A stretch of DNA of 64,000 bases, from contig NZ_CP179203.1 in NCBI RefSeq assembly GCF_051201625.1, positions 3,720,001 to 3,784,000 on the forward strand. Direction: 5' to 3'. Of the stretch, positions 35,334-44,097 are shown piece by piece. The DNA is from Shimia sp051201625. Its GTDB lineage: Bacteria; Pseudomonadota; Alphaproteobacteria; Rhodobacterales; Rhodobacteraceae. Under the pieces are notes generated by a model, which had not been told where the DNA came from, did no database searches, and was given only the letters and a program-made list of their open reading frames with translations. The position numbers and the translations under genes were made by a program. The number at the start of each line of letters is the position of its first letter. Positions within the stretch are counted from its first letter, which is position 1.

Positions 35334-37046
35334 ATGCCAGCCAAAATTTCCCGTTCCGAATACGCCGCCATGTTTGGCCCCACCACCGGTGATAAGCTGC
35401 GGCTTGCTGATACCGATCTGATCATTGAGGTCGAGCAAGACCTTACAGGGCCCTATGGTGAAGAAGTCAAATTCGGTGGCGGCAAGGTCATCCGCGACGG
35501 TATGGGTCAGTCTCAGGCAACCCGGGCAGAGGGCGCCGTGGATACCGTCATCACCAACGCCCTGATCTTAGATCATTCTGGGATTTACAAGGCAGATGTC
35601 GGCTTAAAAGATGGACGCATTCAAAAAATTGGCAAAGCAGGCAATCCCGACACCCAACCAGAAGTTGATATCATCATTGGTCCCGGTACCGAAGCTATCG
35701 CCGGTGAGGGCAAAATCCTCACTGCAGGTGGGTTTGACAGTCACATCCACTTCATCTGTCCGCAACAGATCGAAGACGCGTTACATTCCGGCCTCACCAC
35801 AATGCTTGGCGGCGGCACTGGCCCGGCGCATGGTACTATGGCCACCACCTGCACACCCGGCCCTTGGCATATTGGCCGAATGCTGCAAGCGGCTGACGCC
35901 TTCCCAATGAACTTGGCTTTCGCCGGTAAAGGCAATGCTTCCCTGCCTGCCGCTTTGGAGGAACAGATCATCAGTGGTGCCTGCGCCCTGAAACTGCACG
36001 AAGATTGGGGCACCACGCCCGGAGCGATTGATTGCTGCCTGAGTGTTGCGGATGAAATGGATGTTCAGGTGATGATCCATACTGATACTCTGAACGAGTC
36101 CGGTTTTGTTGAAAACACCATTAAGGCTATGAAAAACCGCACCATCCACGCTTTTCACACCGAAGGTGCCGGTGGCGGCCATGCGCCTGATATCATAAAG
36201 ATATGTGGTGAAGAGCACGTGTTACCTTCCTCGACCAATCCAACCCGTCCTTTCACCGTCAATACAGTCGATGAACACCTTGATATGCTCATGGTCTGCC
36301 ATCACCTCGACAAATCCATTCCCGAGGACGTGGCTTTTGCAGAAAGCCGCATACGCCGCGAAACCATCGCAGCTGAAGACATCCTACATGACATTGGTGC
36401 CTTTTCGATCATAGCGTCGGACAGTCAAGCCATGGGACGGGTTGGCGAAGTGCTAATCCGGACTTGGCAGACTGCCGACAAGATGAAGAAGCAACGAGGG
36501 GCCTTGCCAGAAGAAATCGGTGACAACGACAACCACCGCGTACGTCGCTATATTGCAAAATATACGATAAACCCAGCTATTGCCCATGGTCTTAGTCACG
36601 AAATTGGCTCCATCGAAACAGGCAAACGAGCCGACCTAGTCCTATGGTCGCCCGCATTCTTCGGTGTAAAACCTGACATGGTACTTCTCGGTGGAACCAT
36701 CGTCTGCGCACAAATGGGCGACCCAAACGCTTCGATACCAACGCCGCAACCAGTCTACAGCCGCCCCATGTTTGGTGCCTTTGGCCGCAGCGTTGAACAC
36801 TCTGCTGTCACCTTCGTTTCCGCTGCAGCAAAAGCAGCTGGCATTGGCGACACGCTTGGCCTAGCCAAAACCACATTAGCGGTTCGCAACACACGTGAGA
36901 TTGGTAAATCAGATCTGCGCCTGAACAACGCAACGCCGGAGATAGAGGTTAATCCAGAAACTTACGATGTCCGTGCAAACGGGGAGCTTTTAACCTGTCA
37001 ACCAGCCAAGGTGTTGCCCATGGCGCAGCGCTATTTCATGTTTTGA
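35334..37046 (+). CDS. ureC: urease alpha (catalytic) subunit
   Basis: 570-residue nickel enzyme that hydrolyses urea to ammonia and carbamate. All active-site landmarks are present: nickel ligands in GGFDSHIHFICPQQ, the carbamylated Lys220 in LKLHEDWG, His ligands near MIHTDTLNESG and AFHTEGAGGGHAPD, the mobile flap Cys322-His323 in MVCHHLD, and the Asp ligand in IIASDSQAMGRVGE. Length is the family standard. The start ATG at 35334 overlaps no gene and gives the standard N-terminus ISRSEYAAMFGPTTGDKLRL. Confidence 0.98.
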   Translation: MPAKISRSEYAAMFGPTTGDKLRLADTDLIIEVEQDLTGPYGEEVKFGGGKVIRDGMGQSQATRAEGAVDTVITNALILDHSGIYKADVGLKDGRIQKIGKAGNPDTQPEVDIIIGPGTEAIAGEGKILTAGGFDSHIHFICPQQIEDALHSGLTTMLGGGTGPAHGTMATTCTPGPWHIGRMLQAADAFPMNLAFAGKGNASLPAALEEQIISGACALKLHEDWGTTPGAIDCCLSVADEMDVQVMIHTDTLNESGFVENTIKAMKNRTIHAFHTEGAGGGHAPDIIKICGEEHVLPSSTNPTRPFTVNTVDEHLDMLMVCHHLDKSIPEDVAFAESRIRRETIAAEDILHDIGAFSIIASDSQAMGRVGEVLIRTWQTADKMKKQRGALPEEIGDNDNHRVRRYIAKYTINPAIAHGLSHEIGSIETGKRADLVLWSPAFFGVKPDMVLLGGTIVCAQMGDPNASIPTPQPVYSRPMFGAFGRSVEHSAVTFVSAAAKAAGIGDTLGLAKTTLAVRNTREIGKSDLRLNNATPEIEVNPETYDVRANGELLTCQPAKVLPMAQRYFMF

Positions 37047-37493
37047 CAGGAGAAAATGCAAACAGCTCTGATGTTAAAAAGAGCCCTCACCAAGGCATTA
37101 TTTGTCAACTTCACTACGACGCTGGTAATGCAGGCCAGCCATGACGGAAGATAACCTTAAAATGTCGAATTTCGTGACCCAAAATCCGAACCAAAATAAA
37201 AAAACTCCTTTCCTCTACACAGAGGTTCTCAATGGTACAAAAACACACCCACGCCACATCACATTCTACACTTTTTTCAAACCTCGCTGTACCTTTCTTG
37301 GGCCTAAAACGTGGATTGATCGGCTTTGCCGAGCAAAGCGTTCTCTTTTGCCGCTCCATGCAATTGCATTCCACAAACGACCTACAGATTACTTCAAAAG
37401 GCATCAAACGCCAAAATACCTTTTGCACGGGCTATCCAAGCTAGTTTTTAAATTGATAGCGCCTCCATCGCAAACGAATGGAGGACAGCCAGC
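37047..37493. other. gene-poor spacer between ureC and ureE
   Basis: About 450 bases containing one short candidate frame right after ureC (listed separately) and otherwise only shadow frames without ribosome binding sites. A second unusual gap in the urease cluster. Confidence 0.45.
37056..37154 (+). CDS. possible 32-codon small ORF after ureC
   Basis: ATG at 37056 follows the very good ribosome binding site AGGAGAA immediately after the ureC stop. The product would be MQTALMLKRALTKALFVNF and a further 13 residues: a basic start then a moderately hydrophobic stretch. It could be a truncated remnant of a once longer exported protein. No family recognised. Confidence 0.3.
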   Translation: MQTALMLKRALTKALFVNFTTTLVMQASHDGR

Positions 37494-37964
37494 ATGACCA
37501 TCTCTTTGTGCACCGCACACGACTATCATAAGCATGCCCATGGTCCAGTCTCGGGCCACGTCGCGCTTTCCTACGAAGATCGGTTTCTGCGTCGAAAAAC
37601 GCTGGTAATTGATGGAGGCGAGCGCATCCTCGTGGATCTCTCCCGCACAACATCCTTAGATCATGGAGGAGTTTTGAGGCTGACCGACGGACGCCAGATC
37701 GGCGTTTTGGCTGCGCCGGAAGCCCTGCTGCAGATCACAGCAACCGACCTAACCCGTATCGCGTGGCACGTCGGCAACCGTCATACACCCTGTCAAATTG
37801 GCCCAGATCGCCTTCTCATTCAACCTGATCACGTCATTCGAGATATGTTGTCATTGCTTGGGGCAACCGTCATCGATGTGATCGAAGCCTTCACGCCCGA
37901 AGGCGGCGCCTATGGCCATGGCCGCACCCACAAGCATGACCAAAGTCACAGCCATGCGCATTGA
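37494..37964 (+). CDS. ureE: urease accessory protein UreE, nickel metallochaperone
   Basis: 156-residue nickel-binding chaperone. The N-terminal domain includes ALSYEDRFLRRKTLVIDGGERILVDL and GGVLRLTDGRQIGV; the metal-binding domain has IAWHVGNRHTPCQIG, and LIQPDHVIRDML with HVIRD follows the family. The C-terminus is the expected His-rich tail (GHGRTHKHDQSHSHAH). Its end overlaps the ureF start by 11 bases. The ATG at 37494 follows GGAGG at a suitable distance (ATGGAGGACAGCCAGC). Confidence 0.94.
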   Translation: MTISLCTAHDYHKHAHGPVSGHVALSYEDRFLRRKTLVIDGGERILVDLSRTTSLDHGGVLRLTDGRQIGVLAAPEALLQITATDLTRIAWHVGNRHTPCQIGPDRLLIQPDHVIRDMLSLLGATVIDVIEAFTPEGGAYGHGRTHKHDQSHSHAH

Positions 37965-38598
37965 TCCAATCCTGACCCTATCGCAATGGCTGTCACCCGC
38001 CTATCCAGTCGGCGCCTTCAGCTATAGCCACGGACTGGAAGCGGCGATCCACTCCGGCGCTGTTTCTGACGCAAAGGACTTTGCGATCTGGCTCTCAGAT
38101 GCGGTGCAGCAAGGTGCTGGACGCAACGATGTCATCCTGCTAGCGGCAGCATGGCATTGTTCTGATAAAACCAGCTTGCTTGAGATCGACAGCTTCGCCC
38201 GCGCGCTTACGCCTTCCCTAGAGCGGTACCAGGAAACCGATCAGCAGGGTGCTGCCTTCGCCAAGACCACGGAAGACGTGTTTGGTTGTGACCTTGAGGC
38301 TTTGACCTATCCTGTTGCCATTGGTCGTGCTGCCCGAACGCAGGGCTTACCACTATCCGCCACAGCACGCCTGTTCTTGCACGCCTTTGCCACTAACCTG
38401 ACCTCAGCCGCAATGCGTTTGGTGCCGATCGGTCAAACGGCGGGGCACAATATCTTACACGAGCTGGCACCCCTGTGCCAGTCAATCGCGGACCAAGCCA
38501 TTGCTGAACCATTAGACGCCATCGGCAGCGCTACATTCGCGATCGATATCGCATCAATGAACCATGAAACCCAATATACAAGGCTTTTTCGCTCATGA
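37954..38598 (+). CDS. ureF: urease accessory protein UreF
   Basis: 214-residue GTPase-regulating protein of the UreDFG assembly complex. The start MRIDPILTLSQWLSPAYPVGAFSYSHGLE is the family N-terminus and the C-terminal half shows LFLHAFATNLTSAAMRLVPIGQTAG. The longer frame from 37912 lies inside the His-tail of ureE and is not used. ATGA overlap with ureG. Confidence 0.95.
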   Translation: MRIDPILTLSQWLSPAYPVGAFSYSHGLEAAIHSGAVSDAKDFAIWLSDAVQQGAGRNDVILLAAAWHCSDKTSLLEIDSFARALTPSLERYQETDQQGAAFAKTTEDVFGCDLEALTYPVAIGRAARTQGLPLSATARLFLHAFATNLTSAAMRLVPIGQTAGHNILHELAPLCQSIADQAIAEPLDAIGSATFAIDIASMNHETQYTRLFRS

Positions 38599-39230
38599 CC
38601 TCTCCGAACGGACCTCTTCGCATCGGTATCGGTGGCCCAGTTGGCGCCGGGAAAACTACTCTCACCGCCAGCATTTGCCGTGCTTTGCGAGATCAATTGT
38701 CGATTGCTGTGGTCACCAACGATATCTACACGCAAGAAGATGCCGAAGAACTGATGCGCCAGCAGGTTCTACCACTTGAGCGAATAAAAGGCGTCGAAAC
38801 CGGTGGATGCCCTCACACCGCCATTCGAGAGGATGCCAGCATCAACCTCGCCGCGATTGCAGAGCTCCGCCGTGATATTCCCGATCTCGATGTGGTGCTG
38901 ATCGAGTCTGGAGGAGACAATCTTTCGGCAACGTTCAGCCCAGAACTGGCTGATCTCACCATCTACGTCATCGATGTAGCTGCTGGCGAGGAAATCCCCC
39001 GTAAAGGTGGACCCGCCATTACTCGATCAGATATCCTTGTGATCAACAAAACTGATCTCGCCCAATATGTTGGCGCCTCACTGGAAGTGATGGCGCGTGA
39101 CGCCTCAAGAATGCGCGCCAGCCGACCGTTTGTCTTTGCCTCTTTACGACACGGCACGGGCTTTGATGCACTCTTACCCCTGATCAGTGAGATTGGCGGG
39201 CTCCCGCCCCTTGTGAACTCGGCAGCCTAA
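38595..39230 (+). CDS. ureG: urease accessory GTPase UreG
   Basis: 211-residue SIMIBI-class GTPase that drives nickel insertion into urease. The P-loop is GIGGPVGAGKTTLTAS, then the switch and metal-binding Cys-Pro-His of GVETGGCPHTAIREDASIN, VLIESGGDN (Walker B) and VINKTDLAQYVGA (NKxD). It starts four bases inside the end of ureF and closes the urease cluster. Confidence 0.97.
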   Translation: MTSPNGPLRIGIGGPVGAGKTTLTASICRALRDQLSIAVVTNDIYTQEDAEELMRQQVLPLERIKGVETGGCPHTAIREDASINLAAIAELRRDIPDLDVVLIESGGDNLSATFSPELADLTIYVIDVAAGEEIPRKGGPAITRSDILVINKTDLAQYVGASLEVMARDASRMRASRPFVFASLRHGTGFDALLPLISEIGGLPPLVNSAA

Positions 39231-39298
39231 TCCTCTTAATATGATCCATGATACTTTATAGCGCAGATTTGTGCTGTGCTCCTGATTTGGTCTGATGT

Positions 39299-39315
39299 GG
39301 TATCTATGTAATACC
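39299..39315. promoter_or_regulatory. inverted repeat before bioM, possible BioR-type site
   Basis: GGTAT-CTATGTA-ATACC is a 5-base inverted repeat 108 bases before bioM. Its core TATCTAT shares seven of ten bases with the published alphaproteobacterial BioR box TTATCTATAA. Suggestive only. Confidence 0.3.
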
Positions 39316-39423
39316 GGCGAGACGCACAAACATTACCAACGGTGCATTTTGAACCTCAGGCAAATACTTCAAACAGCTTGAAATTTGAGATAAAAGCTCG
39401 CAGGGCCAATCGGGAACCGACAA

Positions 39424-40098
39424 ATGATCGAGATCAAAAATGTCACACTCAGCTACACGGATCACCCCATACTGCACGACATCTCACTTTCTCTGAGCGA
39501 GCGTCGCGTTGCTATTATCGGGGCCAACGGCTCTGGCAAATCTTCTTTTGCGCGCCTTTTGAACGGTCTTGTTCAACCCACTTCGGGTGACGTGCTAATT
39601 GATGGACAAAACACCAAAACCCACGGCAAGGATATTCGCCAGAGAGTAGGGTTTGTATTTCAGAATCCCGATAATCAGATCGTTTTTCCAATCGTTGAGG
39701 AAGACCTTGCTTTTGGGATGAAAAACCTCGGATTTCCCAAAGATATAATCAAGCGCAAAACAAATGATATCCTAGCCCGATATGACATGTCAGATCTGCG
39801 CGAGCATCCTGCGCATTTATTGTCCGGTGGGCAAAAACAACTATTGGCCATCTCTGGTGTTCTAGTGATGGAACCAGACTACATCGTGCTTGATGAGCCA
39901 ACTACGCTGCTTGATCTGCGCAACAAGCGCCGCATTTCCGAAGCTATTCACGCGCTGGATCAAACGGTCATTCTGGCCAGTCATGACCTGGACCTGTTGC
40001 ATGATTTTAACCGCGTCATCGTTTTTGATGAAGGCTGCATTGTGGCAGATGACGTTCCCGCTTCGGCGATCCCGTTCTACGTTGATCGGATGTCATAA
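39424..40098 (+). CDS. bioM: biotin ECF transporter ATPase BioM
   Basis: 224-residue ABC ATPase of the energy-coupling factor module. Walker A is IGANGSGKSSFA, the Q loop is FQNPDNQIVFP typical of ECF ATPases, the signature is LLSGGQKQLLAI and Walker B IVLDEPTTLLDLRN. It is followed by BioN with a one-base overlap and then BioY, the tripartite biotin importer described in Rhodobacter. Confidence 0.94.
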   Translation: MIEIKNVTLSYTDHPILHDISLSLSERRVAIIGANGSGKSSFARLLNGLVQPTSGDVLIDGQNTKTHGKDIRQRVGFVFQNPDNQIVFPIVEEDLAFGMKNLGFPKDIIKRKTNDILARYDMSDLREHPAHLLSGGQKQLLAISGVLVMEPDYIVLDEPTTLLDLRNKRRISEAIHALDQTVILASHDLDLLHDFNRVIVFDEGCIVADDVPASAIPFYVDRMS

Positions 40099-40694
40099 TG
40101 TTGGATCTCTACAGCCCCGGAACATCCATCCTGCACCGTGTGGCGCCGGGGTGGAAAATCTTCGCCATGATGTTGGGAGGAACGGGATTATTTCTGTTTA
40201 ACAGTTTACCTGTTGCGTGTGGCGCAACGGTGGCCATTCTGGCGCTTTATCCAGTTGCAGGCCTCACCGCCAAAGAGGCATGGGTTCAAGTTCGCCCTCT
40301 TTTGTGGATTTTTGCCATCTTCTTTGCCCTGCAATGGTGGCTTAGCGATCTGACAACGGCAACTTTTTTTGTCGTTCGGTTGGCCGCTTTGATCCTCCTC
40401 GCTAGCCTTGTGACTTTGACCACACGGGCCAGCGACATGATCGACACAATCACCCGCGCGTTAGGGTTCTTGCGTCCAGTTGGCTTGAACCCGGCCAAGG
40501 TTGGGCTGGCGATCTCACTCGCACTGCGGTTCATCCCTGTTTTGGGTCAGATTACGCAGGAGGTCAGAGAGGCCCAGAAAACACGCGGCTTGGAACGTTC
40601 GGTGATTGCGATCACCTTGCCTGTTGCCATTCGGACAATCAAGATGGCGGACGATATTTCTGATGCGATCGAATCCCGAGGATATCGTCCCTAA
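40098..40694 (+). CDS. bioN: biotin ECF transporter transmembrane protein BioN
   Basis: 198-residue T component with about five membrane segments. Characteristic are the ECF coupling segments with Ala-Arg-Gly equivalents: EAQKTRGLERS and ISDAIESRGYRP in the cytoplasmic coupling helices. It overlaps the bioM stop by one base and is followed by bioY 90 bases on. Confidence 0.92.
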   Translation: MLDLYSPGTSILHRVAPGWKIFAMMLGGTGLFLFNSLPVACGATVAILALYPVAGLTAKEAWVQVRPLLWIFAIFFALQWWLSDLTTATFFVVRLAALILLASLVTLTTRASDMIDTITRALGFLRPVGLNPAKVGLAISLALRFIPVLGQITQEVREAQKTRGLERSVIAITLPVAIRTIKMADDISDAIESRGYRP

Positions 40695-40784
40695 GACAGC
40701 GCTCTTCCCCAAGGCCGACTTGTCCTCTAAAACCTCCGTGCATATGAGGCCGTCAACACTGGCCAGGCCACAAGGACCAAAGAC

Positions 40785-41321
40785 ATGGACACCAAGAGCA
40801 TTGTATATATCGCACTTTTCGCAGCTCTGACCGCTGCTCTTGGTCTTGTGCCCCCAATCAGCTTTGCTGGCCTCGCCCTACCTCCCATCACAGCACAATC
40901 TTTGGGTGTTATGCTCGCGGGTAGCGTCGCAGGCGCCCGCCGAGGCGGTTTGGCAATGCTTTTGTTTATCGCTTTGGTTGCTGTGGGTTTGCCGCTCTTG
41001 GCTGGAGGTCGTGGTGGTTTTGGTGTTTTTGCAGGAGCCTCAGGTGGATTTCTTTTAGCTTGGCCGATTTCGGCTGCGATGATTGGGTTTCTGATTGGCA
41101 GATCATCCGCAGCTGGTTTTTTGCCCCTGGCTCTCTTGATAGGCTTTGGTGGCATCATCCTTATGTATGCCGTCGGCATTCCATGGATGGCACTCGTTGC
41201 CGGTCTACCGTTGACCAAAGCCTTTACGATCATGTTGGCCTATGTTCCCGGCGATGTGGTTAAGGTTATACTTGCCACGATCATCACCCGCGGCATCCGT
41301 CGGGCTTACCCCAATCTCTAA
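40785..41321 (+). CDS. bioY: biotin ECF transporter substrate-binding protein BioY
   Basis: 178-residue S component with six membrane segments that binds biotin. Visible are LGLVPPISFAGLALPPITAQSLGVMLAG (the signature segment with ITAQ), ARRGGLAMLLFIALVAVGLPLLAGGRGG and GFIIGRxxA-like GFLIGRSSA, ending with FVPGDVVK-like YVPGDVVKVILA. Ten bases separate its stop from the acyl-CoA ligase start. Confidence 0.95.
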   Translation: MDTKSIVYIALFAALTAALGLVPPISFAGLALPPITAQSLGVMLAGSVAGARRGGLAMLLFIALVAVGLPLLAGGRGGFGVFAGASGGFLLAWPISAAMIGFLIGRSSAAGFLPLALLIGFGGIILMYAVGIPWMALVAGLPLTKAFTIMLAYVPGDVVKVILATIITRGIRRAYPNL

Positions 41322-41330
41322 GGAAACGGC

Positions 41331-42836
41331 TTGCCCCTTCGCAATGCAATCGAAACTCACGCCCGCCAGAGCCCTGATGCGCTGGCTGTGTGTATTTCGG
41401 GCAGGCGTCTGACTTATAGCGAGCTTTACGACAAAATCATGCGTCTGCATGGCGCACTGTCCAAACTGCCTTCTCGAACAAGACCGAATCTGCCGCTGCC
41501 ATCTTCGGGACGGTTGTTTGCGTTTTCTGGTGGCAACCATCCGACGGCAACCATCGCTTTGGCAACGGCCCTTGCAGGTCCACATGCGGTTGAACTGTTG
41601 GACCCAAAGTGGCCGGATGCGATGCACCGTCAGACATTGGCCAAACTCCCGCCAGATGCCATTTTTTGCCTAACCTCACAGACTGCATTGATTGATGCAG
41701 CGCGTCGTCTGAAGGTTCCTGCCATTCGTGTAGACACAGATGATTTCGAAGGTTTTCTGGCAACTCCTGCACCATTGCCTTTTCCTTCCCCTTCGGACCT
41801 TTTTCAAGTGGGTTTCACATCAGGAACCACATCCCAGCCTAAAGCGTTTGCCCGTACTCGTCATTCGTGGCGGGTATCGCTGGATGCAAGCCGAATGGCC
41901 TTTGCGCTTACCCCTCAAAGCCATACGTTCGCCCCCGGCCCGCTTGCACACGGCATCTCGATGTATGCTTTTGCTGAAACGCTGGATTTGGGTGCGACGT
42001 TCTTTGGCACACCACAGTTTGATCTTGCCACGGCACATCGTGCGATGTCTGAGGCACGGCGCATTGTTGCGGTTCCCACATTCCTGACAGCCTTGTCGCG
42101 GGGCGAGAAACAAGAACAGATACACGAGATCACCACCGCCGGTGCCAAACTGGATCCCAGTCTGTTGTCACAGGCGCAAACCCACTTTCCTAACGCGCGT
42201 ATTCACGAGTATTACGGGGCCTCAGAATTGGGTTTCATCAGCCTGAACACCCATGGGCCACACAGTTCATCCGCACCTGCGCATAGTGTCGGGCACCCAT
42301 TTGCACATGTCGCGCTCTCTATTCGCAAAAATGGCGTTGAGGTGCCGCAAGGCTTCCCCGGAACGATCTTTGTCCACGGTGATCTTGCGATAGAAGGATA
42401 CATCTGGGGCGGGCGCAACAGTGGGTTTCGCCGTGAAGGACCATGGGCTACCGTAGGAGACATTGGGCAGTTGAACACGGATGGCAGCCTGTCAATTTTG
42501 GGCCGCGAAGGTGGCATGGTCATTACCTCGGGCCATAATGTGTATCCACAGGAAATTGAAAACGCTTTGGTGAATATCCCCGGCATCGAGAGCGCCGTGG
42601 TGCTTGGGGTCTCCCATCCATCGCGCGGGCAGGAAATCATCGCGATCCTGAAAACGGACGTTGCGTTGCCGGAAATCCGCGCCAGACTTGCGCTAGGCCT
42701 GCCACATTATAAACTTCCAAGACAATTTTTTTCCACAAAGACATGGCCATTGACCAGTAGCGGAAAAATCGCCCACTTAGAGCTGAAGAAGTGGCTAAAG
42801 CAAAAGGATGCTCGCCTTGCTCCGCTTACCGCCTGA
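41331..42836 (+). CDS. AMP-dependent acyl-CoA synthetase linked to the biotin operon
   Basis: 501-residue ANL-superfamily ligase that would activate a carboxylic acid as acyl-AMP then acyl-CoA. The adenylation motifs are VGFTSGTTSQPKAF (A3), YYGASELGFIS (A5), TVGDIGQLNTDG (A7) and the catalytic Lys in TSSGKIAHLELKKW (A10). It begins with TTG at 41331 behind AAGGAAAC, ten bases after bioY, and overlaps the thiolase by 29 bases. In Bacillus the biotin-regulated bioY (yhfU) is followed by the same pair (yhfT ligase, yhfS thiolase). Activation of pimelate or a fatty acid toward a biotin precursor is inference from this conserved linkage. Confidence 0.85.
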   Translation: MPLRNAIETHARQSPDALAVCISGRRLTYSELYDKIMRLHGALSKLPSRTRPNLPLPSSGRLFAFSGGNHPTATIALATALAGPHAVELLDPKWPDAMHRQTLAKLPPDAIFCLTSQTALIDAARRLKVPAIRVDTDDFEGFLATPAPLPFPSPSDLFQVGFTSGTTSQPKAFARTRHSWRVSLDASRMAFALTPQSHTFAPGPLAHGISMYAFAETLDLGATFFGTPQFDLATAHRAMSEARRIVAVPTFLTALSRGEKQEQIHEITTAGAKLDPSLLSQAQTHFPNARIHEYYGASELGFISLNTHGPHSSSAPAHSVGHPFAHVALSIRKNGVEVPQGFPGTIFVHGDLAIEGYIWGGRNSGFRREGPWATVGDIGQLNTDGSLSILGREGGMVITSGHNVYPQEIENALVNIPGIESAVVLGVSHPSRGQEIIAILKTDVALPEIRARLALGLPHYKLPRQFFSTKTWPLTSSGKIAHLELKKWLKQKDARLAPLTA

Positions 42837-44007
42837 GCGACAACCCGTCATTATCTCTGCCCGGCGCAGTGCGATTGGCCGTGCGGGTGGCATGTTTGGC
42901 GATCTGAACATCGAGGATTTAGCCGCGCCTGTGATGCGTGCAGCCTTGGAAAATGCACAGCTTACTTCAGACCAAGTTAACGACGTGATCCTTGGCAACG
43001 CGGCTGGACCCGGTGGTAATGTGGCCCGCCTTTGTGCGCTTAGCGCTTGGGGGGATGTCAGTGTGCCCGGCGTTACCACGGATCGCCAGTGCGGCGCGGG
43101 GCTTGAGGCTGTGATCCATGCCTGCCGTCTTGTTCAGGCTGGCGCAGGAGATGTGTATGTCGCAGGTGGCGTCGAAAGCCACAGCCGCAAGCCACTGCGC
43201 GCCTTGCCGTCTGACGATGGCCCTGTCCCTTATGACCGCGCACAGTTTTCGCCCGAAGCCATCGGTGATCCCGAAATGATCGAAGCCGCGGAAACTGTGG
43301 CGCAAACCTACGCAATTACGCGGGAACGTCAGGACGCCTATGCCTTGCAATCCCAAATGCGTGCATCGTCTGCACAGACGGCAGGCGTGTTTGAAGCCGA
43401 GATCGTTCCCATAGAAGGTCAAGCCACAGACGAATGCCCACGTGGCAACCTTGGCCTCGACCGGTTGGCGCAACTGCGCCCTACGACCAAAGGCGGTACG
43501 ATTACAGTGGCCAATGCCTGCCCGTTAAATGATGGGGCTGCTGCAGTTGTCGTCACTTCAATTGCCAGAGCGCAAACCTTGGGCCAGTCCCATGGCCTTG
43601 CCTTTGAGGATGCGGCCATCGCTGGCGTTGACCCGAAATTGCTCGGCATTGGTCCAGTCACGGCCACTCGTAAGCTATTGGCGCGACGACCTGATCTGGC
43701 GCTGGATCGCCTTACCCATCTGGAGTTTAACGAGGCCTTTGCCGCGCAGGTATTGGCAAGCCTTGATGAATTGGCCCTGCCCGGCACATTCCCCAACCCC
43801 GAAGGTGGAGCAATTGCACTGGGTCATCCATTTGGGGCCTCGGGCGCCATCCTTGTGACTCGTCTGTTCAGCCAATTAATCCGTTCACCCGCACCTGAGC
43901 ACGCTCTTGCAATGGCGATGATTGGCATCGGTGGCGGCCAAGGAATAACCGCGGCTTTCCGTCCCGTTTTAATCCAGGGTTCTTCTTTACAAAATATTCA
44001 GGAGTGA
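42808..44007 (+). CDS. thiolase-family acyltransferase linked to the biotin operon, altered C-terminal Cys
   Basis: 399-residue thiolase. The nucleophile Cys95 (TTDRQCGAGLEA), the NEAFA motif (EFNEAFAAQVL) and His340 (ALGHPFGASGA) are intact. The second cysteine that acts as acid/base in standard thiolases (CxGGG) is replaced by Gly373 (MIGIGGGQG), so normal condensation or thiolysis chemistry may be changed. It overlaps the ligase gene by 29 bases. By analogy with Bacillus yhfS it may work with the ligase on a biotin precursor. The substrate is unknown. Confidence 0.85.
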   Translation: MLALLRLPPERQPVIISARRSAIGRAGGMFGDLNIEDLAAPVMRAALENAQLTSDQVNDVILGNAAGPGGNVARLCALSAWGDVSVPGVTTDRQCGAGLEAVIHACRLVQAGAGDVYVAGGVESHSRKPLRALPSDDGPVPYDRAQFSPEAIGDPEMIEAAETVAQTYAITRERQDAYALQSQMRASSAQTAGVFEAEIVPIEGQATDECPRGNLGLDRLAQLRPTTKGGTITVANACPLNDGAAAVVVTSIARAQTLGQSHGLAFEDAAIAGVDPKLLGIGPVTATRKLLARRPDLALDRLTHLEFNEAFAAQVLASLDELALPGTFPNPEGGAIALGHPFGASGAILVTRLFSQLIRSPAPEHALAMAMIGIGGGQGITAAFRPVLIQGSSLQNIQE

Positions 44008-44040
44008 TTGGCCCGACACTGGCCAGAGGGGAAGCGCTCC

Positions 44041-44073
44041 AAAATAAAAACGGAGCCACCAAAGCGACCCCGT
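44041..44073 (-). terminator. rho-independent-like terminator of ilvD
   Basis: On the minus strand ACGGGG-TC / ggCTCCGT forms a stem with G-U pairs and is followed by TTTTTATTTT. It lies 25 bases after the ilvD stop. Confidence 0.7.
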
Positions 44074-44097
44074 ATCTATTTTTCGCGGCATGAGTAT

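Noticed and set aside
34769..35392. 207-codon plus-strand frame between ureB and ureC
   Set aside because: It runs 59 bases into ureC in a different phase, its composition is irregular and no family motif is visible; minus-strand frames over the same DNA are no better.
43023..43100. Possibility that the altered thiolase is a frameshift product
   Set aside because: All other motifs are in one frame and the reading around Gly373 is clean (GIGGGQG), so the change is a substitution, not a frameshift.
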